Shown: positions 11,886 through 23,354 of the stretch, piece by piece
Numbering within the stretch: position 1 is the stretch's first letter
How the letters are laid out: every line of letters starts with the position of its first letter
Assembly: GCA_037576215.1 (NCBI GenBank)
Contig: JBANDB010000002.1
Span: forward strand, 6,200,001-6,264,000
Source of the DNA: Armillaria gallica
Taxonomy: Eukaryota; Basidiomycota; Agaricomycetes; Agaricales; Physalacriaceae
Direction of reading: 5' to 3'
Length of the DNA: 64,000 bases
The notes under the pieces: generated by a model
The model's input: only the letters and a program-made list of their open reading frames with translations
Databases searched by the model: none
Told to the model about the DNA's origin: nothing
Translations under genes and position numbers: made by a program

Positions 11886-13524
11886 GGCAATGGTCATGCC
11901 GACAATAGAGGAAGTTCATATCAAAATCAAGCAAGCCATGCTCGACCACCATTGATGGGACAAAAACATCTCAGCTTCCATCAACCACGATCAAGGAATG
12001 AAGATAGATGATGGACTAATCTACTATGATAACCGTATCTATGTTCCCCAAGATCATGTGTTACGAGGAGAAATCATCATGAGATCTCACAACCACATCA
12101 CGGTGGGACACCCAGGCATCGAAAAGACCAAAGAACTCATGTTATGAGAATATTGGTGGCCCAAGATGAAGAAAGACACAGAGGCCTATGTCCACACATG
12201 TGAAACATGCCAATGAACCAAGTTGAGCACTCAAGCAAAAGTGGTGCTGCTTCATTCCAATGCCATTCCTTCCTGACCATGGACACATATCTTGGTTGAC
12301 ATGGTCACTGGTCTACCAATGTGCAAGGGGTACAACGTGATCTTAATGATCGTCGACTGCTTCTCAAAAGAGATCATACCTATTGCATGCTCCACAAAGC
12401 TATCATCAGAAGGGTGGGCCAAGATTCTATGTGACAGAGTTTACGCCAAACACGGAATGCCCCAAATAGTCATTTCTGACCGAGGCACTGTGTTCATCTC
12501 CAAGCTCATGAAAGACCTCTATGACTTGCTACAAATCAAGGCCAACACATCTACCACCTGGCATCCACAGACAGATGGACAAACGGAACAAGTCAATCAA
12601 GAAGTTGAAAAATACCTCTGAATCTTCGTTAACCATCTCCAAGATGACTGGGTAGAGTGGTTATCACTCGCTGCCTTCACTCATAACAACCACGTTCATT
12701 CAGCTACTGGTAAAAGCCCCTTCGAGGTCAATTACGGCTATAACACCAATGTCCTACCAGGAGCTAAAGCCCAAACACCTTTCCACACCCCTGCCTTGAC
12801 CATGTTCATCTCACAGATGCAAAAGATACATGCTAAAGCCAAATGAGCCCTCAAGAAAGCTGCCAACCAGATGAAAGCCCAATATGACAAAAAGAAATGT
12901 CCGGCAATCAAATATCAAGTGGGAGACAAGGTTTGGCTCGACACAACCAACCTTAACCTTCCACGACCAAAGAAGAAGCTCACAGACAAATGAACGGGCC
13001 CATTCGAAATTACTGCAAAGAAGGGAGCCTCAGTGTACATGCTCAAACTCCCTTCCAATTGGCATATTCATCCCACATTCAACGAAGCACTCCTCACCCC
13101 ATATGCACCACCTGCATTCCCTAATCAAGAACAACCATCATCATCACTGCTAGATCTCATTGACGGTGCCGAACACTACAAAGTCGAGAAAGTCCTCAAC
13201 AGTAGAGAACACAAGGTCAGAGGAAAAGCTGGGGAACTATGGTGCTGGGTCACTGATTACTTCGTCAAATGGAAAGGCTATGAACCAGAATCAAACAGTT
13301 GGGTATGAGAAGACAACATGGATGCTGACGAACTCATCAATGAGTACCTTGCTAAACATGTAGATATGATCATCAGCAATCAAGCAGACTGGCAATCCTA
13401 CACAGATCCGAGGACAGGGAAAAAAGTTTGGTATGATCAAGAGGAACTCTGGGACATAATTGGTGGAAATGATGACCCTTCAACATACACTAAATCGCCC
13501 TTCGAGCTGACGAGCATACCATAA
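11886..13524 (+). pseudogene. Element B integrase with chromodomain
   Basis: The zinc domain shows HNHITVGHPG (His pair near 12090) and CETCQ (near 12200). The catalytic core has VDMVTGLP, ISDRGTVF and the Glu box DGQTEQVNQ (near 12575), so the D,D,E set is present. The C-terminal part has QVGDKVWLD and a chromodomain near 13170-13340 (YKVEKVLN, DYFVKWKGY, SNSWV), which in this group steers insertion toward modified chromatin. At least six TGA codons interrupt it, in L*EYWW, CQ*TK, L*IF, DK*TGPF and WV*ED among others; C has Arg at most of these. Confidence 0.9.
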
Positions 13525-13546
13525 CAGCAGTCGGGATGCCTGCCTT

Positions 13547-13559
13547 AATAAGGGGGTAA
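13547..13559 (+). other. Element B polypurine tract
   Basis: AATAAGGGGGTAA directly precedes the 3' LTR. Element C has a very similar tract at 46180-46192. Confidence 0.8.
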
Positions 13560-14573
13560 TGTTACAATTTATTTATTTTCTTTACTTAAGCACCTCTTAT
13601 CTAATCTTATCTTTGGTGCTTATCTTATCTTATCCTTAGGATCCGCGACTCCATGGAGTCTTCACATCGCGATACAGTCATGCTCGGTCACTGTGTACTT
13701 TGTTTGTCACTTTCTAACACAGCACACTTATTATTAGGACCCTCACTTTAGTATATAAGTATTGTACTCAAAGCTGTATATTTGGGCACCGGCAATGCCC
13801 GGTTCCAGAATGTGAGCTGACTAAGCTCATTTTTGGCTATTCTGACAGCAAATCAATGTTAATCTCATTGAAGTGTGATGAGCAGCATGGACCCATGTTA
13901 ATTGGCCCTTTTGCTGTGTGGACTGACATTTGGTGGTATCAGAGTATCTTTGAAAGTTAGAATGGCATCTCATGAAGGTTCTGTGTGCTTGAAAGGTGTG
14001 CAAAAGTGCAAAAAGCTGTGTAAATGCTTGTTTGGTTATATTTGCAAAGCCTTTGGATTGCTCATTCAAATGGGCCTGGTACAGGCTTCCACAGACCTTG
14101 TATCACTTCAAAAAAATTACAAAATATCATTTAAAAATAAACTACATGTTTTCTTCAGAGCACTTTTAAAAAAAAAGCATTTTAAATGCTATAAATGCGA
14201 TGAAACTATGGTAAACAGGGGTCTAAAAAATAAATTGCCCTGAAGAAAACATGTAAAATTATGTCCTGAGTAAAATGTTCCTGCAAAAGTACTCGTGAAT
14301 CTTCTTCCTTCAAGCTGCAGAAGGTGCATCCATGGAACTCACATATATTGGGCCCTGATCGAGATCGCTCAGAGTGTGAATTTTGGCGAGGGTTGCCGGT
14401 GCCCAGTATATTCCCTAGCTTTGAGCTAACATTTATTCATACCAAAACACATTCATTCTCGCTAAGCACTTAAAAACTTAGTCCAGAACCTCCAATCATC
14501 ACGAGACTCAATGGTGACTGTATGAAAGCGATACAGCCATTGTTTACTCTTAATTGGAAATTCAGGTCTAACA
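13560..14573 (+). repeat. Element B 3' LTR, split by an insertion
   Basis: The LTR pieces are 13560-13782 and 14413-14573; between them lie a 623-bp element and one 7-bp duplication. The pieces total 384 bases against 383 in the 5' LTR. Compared with the 5' copy, differences are almost all C/T or G/A. Confidence 0.9.
13783..14405 (+). mobile_element. 623-bp non-autonomous inverted-repeat element (MITE-like)
   Basis: Both ends carry a perfect 13-bp inverted repeat (TGGGCACCGGCAA at 13783, its complement ending at 14405). It is flanked by GTATATT (13776-13782 and 14406-14412), which occurs once at the same place in the 5' LTR (6189-6195). Inside are a second inverted pair, ACATGTTTTCTTCAG near 14145 and its complement near 14240, and a 113-codon frame without recognisable motifs. 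The superfamily is uncertain because a 7-bp duplication is unusual. Confidence 0.85.
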
Positions 14574-14578
14574 AGCAT
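14574..14578. repeat. Target site duplication of element B, right copy
   Basis: AGCAT directly follows B's 3' LTR and matches 5968-5972. Confidence 0.9.
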
Positions 14579-16708
14579 TTCCCACACATTCATGTAGCTC
14601 ACGCAATATGAGGCATCCATGGTGATCCCACTTGCAGGGTTTAGTCCACTGGGGCAGAAGTGGTGGGCCATATATTGGCACCAGTCATCCAGAAAGCCAT
14701 TGGTAGGTGACACCAGTCCTGCTCCATTAGCCATGGAGTCCTGACCAGTTTGACGGAATATTGGGTCGAGAGGGATAAAATATGGTTGCGGCATTCCCTG
14801 GACAAGTGTACCTAGGCAGTTGTCATGCTCAAAAATCTCGAGCACTTCATGCATCACCAAATCCCAGTAGCACATGATTACCAATGAAGATATGCGATGA
14901 AACTCGCATGGTAGTCAAAGTGTCGACTGCCAGCTGTGCTTATGCATATGCATGAATGTACTAGATTCCTGGACCTCCCAGACCATCATGGGGAATCCAT
15001 GTGGGTTAGGGCGACTCTCCATATCTGCTGGAGTATTCACCCTCAGTCCCTCCAGAATCACCTTCACCACATCCACAGCTTTGCAGTCTGCATACATGAT
15101 ATTGGTATGGGGATCGTATGCAAATCCTGGGCCATACATGCCCTGAAATGAGTTATCCCGTTCACTCCCCATCCCCTTGAGTTTGACCCTACGCAACCAA
15201 GATAGTAGCCTGCCTGGGTGACAGAGACAGCATGCCCATCACATGACAAAGAGGTGACTGCACTGAATGGAGTTCAAGGCCTCACCCTCATTGCTGCTAG
15301 ATCCCACTCTGTCGATGATATCAGTGACAGGTCTGTTGCTCTTCATGCAATGCAAGTAGGATCCATCAGGCAATGGCATCGCTGGTAGCTCATGGGACAA
15401 TTCCATAATTCTCTCTTCCAGCAGCATCCTCAAGTCCTCCACTATGCCAGTGAATTGATGCTGGTCGTACAAGTCCAAATCCTCATTGTGCAGTTCCTTA
15501 TCAGGGAGATGTTGGTGTCACTGAGGTAGCAGTGTCACAGCATTGATGGGCTGCTTCAAAGGTCGACCCTTGACTGGGTCCCTACCCCTTGTGTGTGGGG
15601 CACCACCTCATTGTGGTGGTGGTCCCCATTCATGATCCCATGGGGGCCATGTTTGCTGAAATGGGGGAAAATCCCCATCTCCTTCCAAGAAATCATCTAG
15701 GTCCCTATTGTACTGGTGACAAGTATCACTCTGATGGTTCTGTGAGTCACAGACCCACTTCTGCAGTGGCGAGTGGTCCCAGTTGGGAGAAGGCTGCCAT
15801 TTGTGCAGCAATTTTTCGAGCTCATTGCATCGTCGCACCAGCTCCAAGTTCATGGAGAGTTGCTCTTGTAAGGCACCCATTGTTGAGTCGTCTCTGTGGG
15901 CACAGCCATCGAGCATGTCCCTAGCCTGCATATCGAACACCTGTTGTGGTATTGGAGCTGTCACAGCGTGATGGCATATGCATTCCAATGCTTCCACCGA
16001 CTCACGATGTCGATGGTGCTCATCATTGTACCTCTCCTGTTCTAATTCTTGGGAGGTGGCTCTCTGTTTTTCCTTCCTCCTCTGGTGGGCCTCACAGTCA
16101 TCATTGACTACCATGCAATGTGGGGATGGGCTCATTCTCCTAGGTTGACATTCGATCCCTCTGTCAATCCTTTCCTTGAACTCCGATTGTGTACAGGCTC
16201 ATGGCCCCGTAGGTGGGGCATCATGACTGCAAGAAGGACCTGCTCCTCCATTCTGACATAAATTGTTGGCCACATGAGTGTATACATCATCTGTAGCCCT
16301 ACTATCAGTAATGGTATCCACTGTCATGGGTTCATCCTCACTGGTATGTGGTGTGTTACCCAAAGTCCCAACCATTGCACTCATTGGTTGTCCAAAACCA
16401 CTGTAAAACATCGGTGGCAGTTGCTGCTGCATGAATCCAAATGGTATATGCTGACCAAACAGTGTGTATGCATATGGATTGTGCCAGCCCATTGTGGACT
16501 GTGGGATTGGGGGTGCCATAGGAGGGGGAAACTCCCCAAAGGGCATCATCATCAGTTGATTTTGTCGGGGCAGTGTTCTCCTGCCATTGTTTGAAGGTGA
16601 CCATGGTGGGAGCTGCCAGTTTTTTCTGGTGGCAGGATCATCTCCAGGTATGGAGATGCAAGCGGCTGTAGCGCAGAGTATGACAAGCAAGATTTTGAGG
16701 GTCAACAT
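14579..16708 (-). pseudogene. Element A second ORF, 5' part
   Basis: Downstream of A's integrase on the minus strand, a long frame can be followed with stops at a few places: 16708-16199, 16135-15608, 15478-15239, 15196-14915 and 14884-14579. It starts with a Pro/Met/Gln-rich stretch (GEFPPPMAPPIPQ), then a charged, probably coiled-coil part (QELEQERYNDEHHRHRE; LELVRRCNELEKLLHKW), then globular-looking segments (QPYFIPLDPIFRQTGQD). It continues after element B at 5967-5194. No known enzymatic motif is visible; a structural or accessory role is possible but not shown. It is a real part of A, because it lies between pol and the 3' LTR on the coding strand and its frame is continuous across B. 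Confidence 0.6.
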
Positions 16709-16799
16709 TGTGGTACCAGAGCAAGAGGTAGGAGTCCCTCTCTCATCCCTTTTCTAGGGATCATTGTCATGAAAATACTTTCGACGATGCTCACTCTAT

Positions 16800-18822
16800 G
16801 TCGGGGTTGGCAGGCAGCTCATCGCTGCCTGTTGGCACATCCACACAGCGATGCATGATCACCAGATGGGTCCAGCTTCTTTGGCAGTTGCCATGGCCAC
16901 TTAATACCCATTATTTCAAGGTACCTATCAAGCGCTGCCAAGTCTTTGCAGTTGTCGAGGAGCTCCCATGTAGTATCACCAAGACTCCATCATATGTGGA
17001 GCTCTAACTTCCCTGTTGTTTTTAGCCATCTGTGGCCCAAAATCTTGTCAACAAACCATTCTGCATCGTCTGGGGCACTGAAATCATAGGGTTCCGGTTG
17101 TGTCCAGTTTGGGAATAGTAAGTCGTTGTTAGCATGGTATAGTCACAAAAGGCTAATGTGGAACCTGGGGTGTATATTTCTGGCTTGCAATGCCAGAGGT
17201 AATTCCAGTGTGTAGTTGGATGTGTCGGGGTGTGCTTCCTTGACCTGGTATGGTCCTACAAACTTCAGGCACAGTTTTTGTGCTCTACCCTTTGGTACAT
17301 TCAGATTCTTGGTTGACAGATAAATGAGATCTCCTGTCTGAATAAGTGGCTCCTCCCCCTGTCTCTTGTTGGCACAGTGAGTCTGGAAGACCTGGGCCTC
17401 TATAATGGTGTCATGCACATCTGTGAGGTTCAACAGAGTGATTTCCGCATATCTGCACACCCCAGGGACCACCTTGTCAGCTGTCCCTAATTCTTGGAGC
17501 ATGGAGGGCATGTGCCCACCATTGAGCTCGAACAGGGCATACTTCATTGTGTCGCTGATGCTCACATTTATTGTGAATTCAGACATATCAATCTTGCCAT
17601 GCCAGTCTTTCTGGTCAGGGCATAGTCCAGCTTGGAAGATCTGTCCTACTGATCTATTCATCCTTTCAGTCATCCCATCCATCTGTGGGTGGAAGGACAT
17701 AGACATCAGTAATTGTGATCCCAGCATGCGATGTAGTTCATGCCACCATTTTGAGGTGAATTTTGGGTCACGATCACTGACAATCGAGGCAGGGAGACTG
17801 TGGAGGCGCACGATCTCCCTCATATAGATTGCAGAGAGTTGTCATGCTGTCATACTGGTATGCACTGGGATTAGGTGGACCATGCTCATCATACAGCACA
17901 CCACCACCCAAAGGTAGTTGAGTTTCTTGCCATCATCCATTGTAATTTCAGGAAATGGGCCAATGAAATCCATTCCAATGGACTCCCAAGGTTTGGTGGG
18001 AATAGGCAGTGAGTGCAGTTTTCCGCTTGGGGCCTTCATGTTCCCTTTGCACTGTTGACACTCAATGCATGTCTTGCAGAATTCCTTTGCATCGGTCACT
18101 AATCTTGGCCACCAGTACCAACGATGAACATATTCTGAGGTACGCTGGAATCCATAGTGCCCTAGCATTCTATGGGCCTGATCCAATATTACTCCCTGCA
18201 GAGATTGATCCCCATGTTTCATTCTTGGTATACATAATATGCATGACCCATTATGGCTTGTCATCCAGATCAATCCTTTGCCGTCAACCGTGAACTGGCG
18301 GTGCTCAGCTGGGGAGTCCAGTACTATTTTGAACAGAGTGTCTTCTGTGTACCCCAGCTTAATGCTCGTGGTAAATCTGTCATCATCAGGTAATACAAGG
18401 TCCAGGTGTGGGCCAGAGCGAAGCATCATCTCAATGGTGATGTCCACCTCTGCATCTTCCTGCGTGTCAGGTAGTGAATCTGGTGGTGGTGATGCCTCCA
18501 TCGTGCTAGCTGCCAGTTCCTGTGCTTCGATGTCCCACATTTTGAGTTTCTCCTGCAGTCTCCAGGATCGCCTACACTCCTCTTCTTGCATCGCATGTAT
18601 TTTGACCATGCTTCCTATGACTTCCATGAATCGGTCCAGTGGTAGGTCTTCTCCAGCAGGATCGGTCCTTGCATCAGCACACACATATTCCTGTGCAGGA
18701 GGGATGTCCGCCTCACCATCATTCTCGTAATATCGAGACAAGCAATCAGCGACCTTATTGTTCTCACCTTTGACATAGGTGATATTGTAGTCAAAGTGGG
18801 AGAGGTAGTTCATCCACCTCAT
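16800..18822 (-). pseudogene. Element A integrase and chromodomain-like tail
   Basis: From 18822 the frame first finishes RNase H (YVKGENNKVADCLSRYYE). It then gives the integrase zinc domain (RMLGHYGFQRTSEYVH and CKTCIECQQC near 18050-18180), the core start GMDFIGPFP (near 17960), VSDRDPKFTS (near 17770) and DGMTERMNRS (near 17660), so D,D,E residues are present. The frame breaks near 17830 and again at 17143. A chromodomain-like tail follows on 17140-16830 (EWFVDKILGHRW, then WSLGDTTWE) with a TGA in front of WSLGD. Order and motifs are typical of fungal gypsy pol. Confidence 0.88.
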
Positions 18823-18825
18823 CTG

Positions 18826-19949
18826 TCATCCCATTAGATTCGACTGCGTTGTAAAGAATTCGAGAGCTTTATGGTCAGTGATTACATGTATTCTGTAGCC
18901 CACCAATTTATCTTCCCATTTCATCAGGGCCTCTAGTATGGCCAACATTTTGAGTTCATGCACCCTGTAGTTATGCTGTGCACTAGTGAACTTCTTGGAC
19001 ATAAAGCCAGCCAGGTGACATGTTTGCCATGATTGTCCTTGACCATACATCACCCCCACCTCAGATTTTGAGGTGTCGCAAATGATCCATATCAGTTCAT
19101 CTTGCTGAGGGTCTATTGGTTGGAGGACTGGGGTCTTGTTACATATAACCTTTATCATATCAAAGCAGTGCTGATGTATCGGTCACTAGTTAAATGTATT
19201 GCCATTTTGTGTCATGGCCAATAGTGGCCCAGTGTAGGCTGTAATGTCTGGCAGGAATGCTGACAGGTACTGTATGAGTCCCACAAATTGTTGTATATCA
19301 TGGTAAGTATGTGGTGTTCGCCACTCCATTATGCGAGTCAGTTTATCCTTGTCCACGTGTAAGCCTTCATCATCGATTATGTAACCCAAGCAGTCCATTC
19401 TTTCTGCATACAGTTCACACTTCGCCCACTTGAGGTACAGTGTTTGTTGCCATAGTCAGTCAAATATGATGCAAAGATGTGCTTCATGTTTCTCGATGGA
19501 GTCAGAAAAGACAAAGATGTTGTTGATGTATACATGCATGAATACCCCAATCACATCCTGAAATATGGATGTCATCAGTCTCTGGAATATGGCAGGTGCG
19601 TTGCAATCCCCTGCTGCATGACTGCACTTGTGAATGTGCACCGGATTGTTGTGAATGCTGTTTTCCATATATCATCAGGCATGATCTGCACTTGTTTGTA
19701 AGCATCTGATAGATCGATCTTTGACCTATATTTTCCCCTTGCCACATCCTCTCAGATCTCATCCTGGTCTGGCATGGGTGTGACATCCTTTACTGTATTT
19801 TCATTGCACTGATGGCAATCAATTACTGTTTGCAGGTGCTGATCTTTCTTTGGTAGACACAGCATTGGCGCTGCTTGGTTAGCTGCTGTAAGTTTCCACC
19901 AGCCTGCCCTTGTGTATTTCTCAACTTTTTTGTTGAATTCAGCTTTCAA
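18826..19949 (-). pseudogene. Element A reverse transcriptase and RNase H, inactive
   Basis: RT begins near 19949 (AGWWKLTAANQAAPMLCLPK, then TVIDCHQCNENTVKDVTPMP). After a frame change come GDCNAPAIFQRLMTSIF and the active-site box VYINNIFVFSD (near 19510-19545). The usual box has two aspartates (YxDD); here both are Asn, so polymerase activity should be lost. RNase H follows at 19158-18826 (WIICDTSKSEVGVMYGQG, RVHELKMLAILEAL, VITDHKALEFF); its first catalytic Asp and the later Asp are present, but the Glu position reads Lys-Met in HELKMLAIL. Frames break at 19752, 19456, 19186 and 18826. Confidence 0.88.
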
Positions 19950-20990
19950 GGAGTTGGGGCATCTTGGAAGGTGATAGTGGTATCATTTCCCCTTGTCAAT
20001 CAGAGGTATTTCATGGTTGACTTCCCTGAAGGGGGGCATGCTCTCAGGTACACCCTGCAGCAGGTCCTCATATTCATTGTGCCAATGTTGTCAGAGCTCA
20101 GGTATGTTCTCAGCCTGGTACATGGCTTTTTCCTTACCCTTCCTTGGACTGGGCTGAGTAGGTTCTGCCTGTCTGGCTCAATGGTTTCTGTGCTTGTTCA
20201 TATCACGCATCCATGCAAATTTCTCAACCACTTTATCAGACCTGATTTCAGATCCCACCATTATCTTTTGGTGGAGGTAGCTGCAATGTCGTTTATTTGG
20301 GTAGCAGGACTGAGTGAACTCATATAGTCCTACAGATTCTACTGTCTGCCAGTCTAAACTCGCATGTATATTGAGCCTGTTCGTGTCACTACATCCCGTC
20401 ATGCTGGGGTCATCTGATGCGACACCTATCCTGTTACCCATGGGTAACCCTATCCCATGGATATCGCTTATCATCATATTCCACTTGAGTGGCATCCTCC
20501 CATCGCCTGGCCAAGCCATATGCTCAGGTATTACTGGGTGATTCCAGAACCATTGTTTCGTGGGAGGAGGTGGTTCCACATCATCCTCAGGAGTATGGTG
20601 CTCCTAGAAATGTCTGTCATTGTCCTCATTGGTGACCATGTCTTCTATCAATACTTTGGAAGAGGTTGGCTGACAATAGCTATTGTCATGTTTAGATCCT
20701 CCTGCCATGGTGGCATTTGTGTTAATGCTGTTATTTTGCACTTGTAGATCCAAGTTATCTCGTGTTCACCTGGCGTTAGTGTCGCTTGCCATTCTGACTT
20801 CATCCTGTCCGATACCTGTTCCCATAGTTATGTTATTCGCGTCATTGTCGTCTTCGACATCTTCAATCGTGCACCTGTGTAGTCATTTCCCTGCACCTTC
20901 TGGCTTTCTGAGCTGGTACCTCCTGGCAACCTTATCCACCTCTTCTCCATCGATTATCCTCCCATTCATAGGGTGGCCATTGATGATAAC
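19950..20990 (-). pseudogene. Element A protease-RT linker
   Basis: A 133-codon minus-strand frame (20579-20178) and shorter pieces link protease and RT. The recognisable text is a spacer of the pol polyprotein (IGLPMGNRIGVASDDPS, ASLDWQTVESVGLYEF), with no catalytic motif. Stops and frameshifts are frequent. Confidence 0.55.
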
Positions 20991-21481
20991 TCATTTCTGG
21001 TCAAAATCCAGGACGACCTTATTTTGGTGCATGAACAGGGTACCAATAATCACATCATATTTATTGATGTTCACCACATCAAAGTATTTCTCCTCCGAGA
21101 AGCCATTGGTCTTTATCTTCGATGTGGCACCAAAATTGATCTTTGCTCTGCTTCCCACCATGCCCAGCTGTAGCACCACCAGGTTTGAAAGCCATGACAT
21201 GAGCACCTTTAATATGTCAGTGAACACAGGGGACATAGCAGTAGATGTACTGCCACTGTCCCATAAGGAGACCATGTCTAACCCATTGATGCTAAGCACC
21301 ATCACCATGCACCGTTTATCTCGAGGTGTAGGCCATTCTCCCAGCTCTTTGCTCATCCTCAATTGGACCTTCCCTTTCTGCTGTGGCTCGACCTGTGCTT
21401 CCATTATTGCTGTCATTCCAGGCATAGATGTAGAAAGAGACCTCCAGTACAGAGATATATCCATGAAGTGGGTAGGCTCAA
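20991..21481 (-). pseudogene. Element A aspartic protease
   Basis: The frame contains LWDSGSTSTAMSP (near 21255-21290), the catalytic Asp-Ser-Gly box, and YDVIIGTLFMHQNKVVLDF (near 20995-21055), the later protease motif. It is preceded by a charged linker. The N-terminal side is cut by element K, which separates it from gag 33 kb away at 54873. Confidence 0.82.
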
Positions 21482-21497
21482 TTGTGGATAATATCCA

Positions 21498-23354
21498 CAA
21501 GCCTGGTTTAGAAGCTCCTGCAGTGCAAAATTTGATTATTCAGCATCAAATTTTGCCCAAATCATGGATATTTGGGCCATTCTGTCCATTTTTTGCAGCA
21601 TGCTGGCATTTGCAGGGGAATTTGGTGGCCAATGCCTCAGCTATCTTGCCGCTTCAATCAGCTGGATGGCTGCTTCCATGCGGGCCCCAACAATCTCTAT
21701 CCAGTCAACTGAAAATCAACCAACCAGTGCACATGCTGCCATGCTAGTGCCCCCCATGTGTCAAGTTCCACATATATGCATGTATGTTTGTTTTTGGCTT
21801 TCCCTTTTTTTCAAGAAGTTCAGTCCCTTGGCGTCTCTTGGCCCTATGTCAACCATTTCAAATCTGCACATGAATCTCTCCCAAGGCACATACTTTTGTA
21901 TTCTTACATACATCCTGTAAAAGTACCTATGAGCCATCAAGAATACAGTCAAGTTTACACTGATGAACCTAGAGACTCCTGTGGGCAGAAAACACAAGAC
22001 CTGTAACAGCGAGTGTAGTCAAGCACAGAATCTAAAGGCAGGTTCTAGCAAGTCTAGTCTTGCACCTCCATGTGATGACTGTAGCTTCCTGGTGGGGTAG
22101 CAAAGTATTGCTATGCTTTAGTATAATTCTCTGAAGGCTGTTCAGAGGCTCAGGATATGTATGCAAACTTTCCTGGAAGGGAAAAGGTGCATAAACGTGG
22201 ATGTATGCTGAGCGGGGGCAACCTAGATGTGGTGCAAACTATGTGGTGTTGAAATCCTAGCTGTGGATTCAGTTGGGGAACTCTATGTGAGTTAACTGGT
22301 ACTGGTGCTCCAGGTGTGAGCGAGGTTTTGTCCAAGATAAAGTATGCGCAAGCAAGATATAGCTCTAAATGATCCTAATATCAAGCAAGTCAGTACTAAT
22401 CTTGAGTTGAGTTAAAAGGGCAAGGGTAGCGAACTTTCTCTTCTATGAGAAAGGTAGCTAATGCCCCAAGGTGTCTAACTCTCTAAGAGTTAAGTGGTGT
22501 TGTTTCCTAAGTTTGGAAATGGTAGTACTGGGTTGTTACTGGCTAAAGGGCTTCAATCCTAGCTGCGGATTGCTCTTTAAAGCACACAGGTATGCAAGCA
22601 AACTTAAAACGTTGAGGATGCCTCGCAAGGGTAACCAGTAAAGGTTTCCTAGTGAAGTTTTTGGAGCAGAGGTAAGCACACAAAGTTATAGCTAACTGTA
22701 TTAGCAAAGGGAAAGTTCACTAAGTGTTATTTCTCTAATAAACAGTAGAGAAGCAATAACTTCGGGTGTGTGTATCAGTTCTAGGAGGTGTGTAAGGTAG
22801 TGTACTTGTGGGCAAGTAACTCCCTTGGGTTCGTCTCCTTCTTCTTTTCGTACTTTTAGTTAGCTACTTTTATACTACTTTGAGAATTACTTGTATGTAA
22901 GCTACATTTGTCCTTGCCCTGTTAATTCGCAACACAAGCAAACTATTTACTGTGCAATAGAGTATTCTTGTCCTTTCCTTACTAATGCTGAGTTGAGATC
23001 TGTCAGCAACTGTGCAACTCCAAGAACTACGCAACTGTGCAATGGTGCTGCAACGCGAACTTCCTGTGCATTTACTAAGCCATGAACTGTGCAAAGTAAA
23101 CAGCCTTAGTAAGGCTTTAATTGCTGCTGACTGTAGTGAATTATTAAGTTTGCTAACTTGTCATTAGAGTTGCATAACAGAATTCAAGTCCTTTACAGAA
23201 TGATTTTGGAATGGTTTTAATAGGATTCATGATCAAAAAGCCTGATAATCATGGCTGAGCTTTGATATGGAGGTTCAGAAGGGGCAGAATATCACTAGAT
23301 TATTATAGATCCATGAATTTATGAGTGTACAGAGCCTGGAGGCTCATCAATGTG
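21498..23354. other. Left part of element K, no supported gene
   Basis: No coding region can be supported. The stretch contains a repeated phrase (AATCCTAGCTG.GGATT near 22253 and 22556) and many short purine-rich blocks. A possible solo LTR (from TGTAACAGCG near 22003) was considered but no duplication was found. Bases 23322-23352 recur inverted in element D (30972-31002). Confidence 0.4.

Larger units (their letters stand above)
5973..14573 (+). mobile_element. Element B: chromodomain Ty3/gypsy retrotransposon
   Basis: LTRs 5973-6355 (383 bp) and 13560-14573 (split by a 623-bp insertion) flank gag, protease, RT, RNase H, integrase and a chromodomain, all on the plus strand, with AGCAT duplications. 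Its proteins are close to those of element C, so the two are one lineage. The LTRs differ at close to 30 positions by eye, nearly all transitions. ORFs hold many stops, and most are TGA where C or the family has Arg. B is therefore an old, dead copy. Confidence 0.93.

Noticed and set aside
22003..23180. Solo LTR starting TGTAACAGCG and ending GCATAACA
   Set aside because: No matching 5-bp flanks were found, and no partner copy lies in the window.
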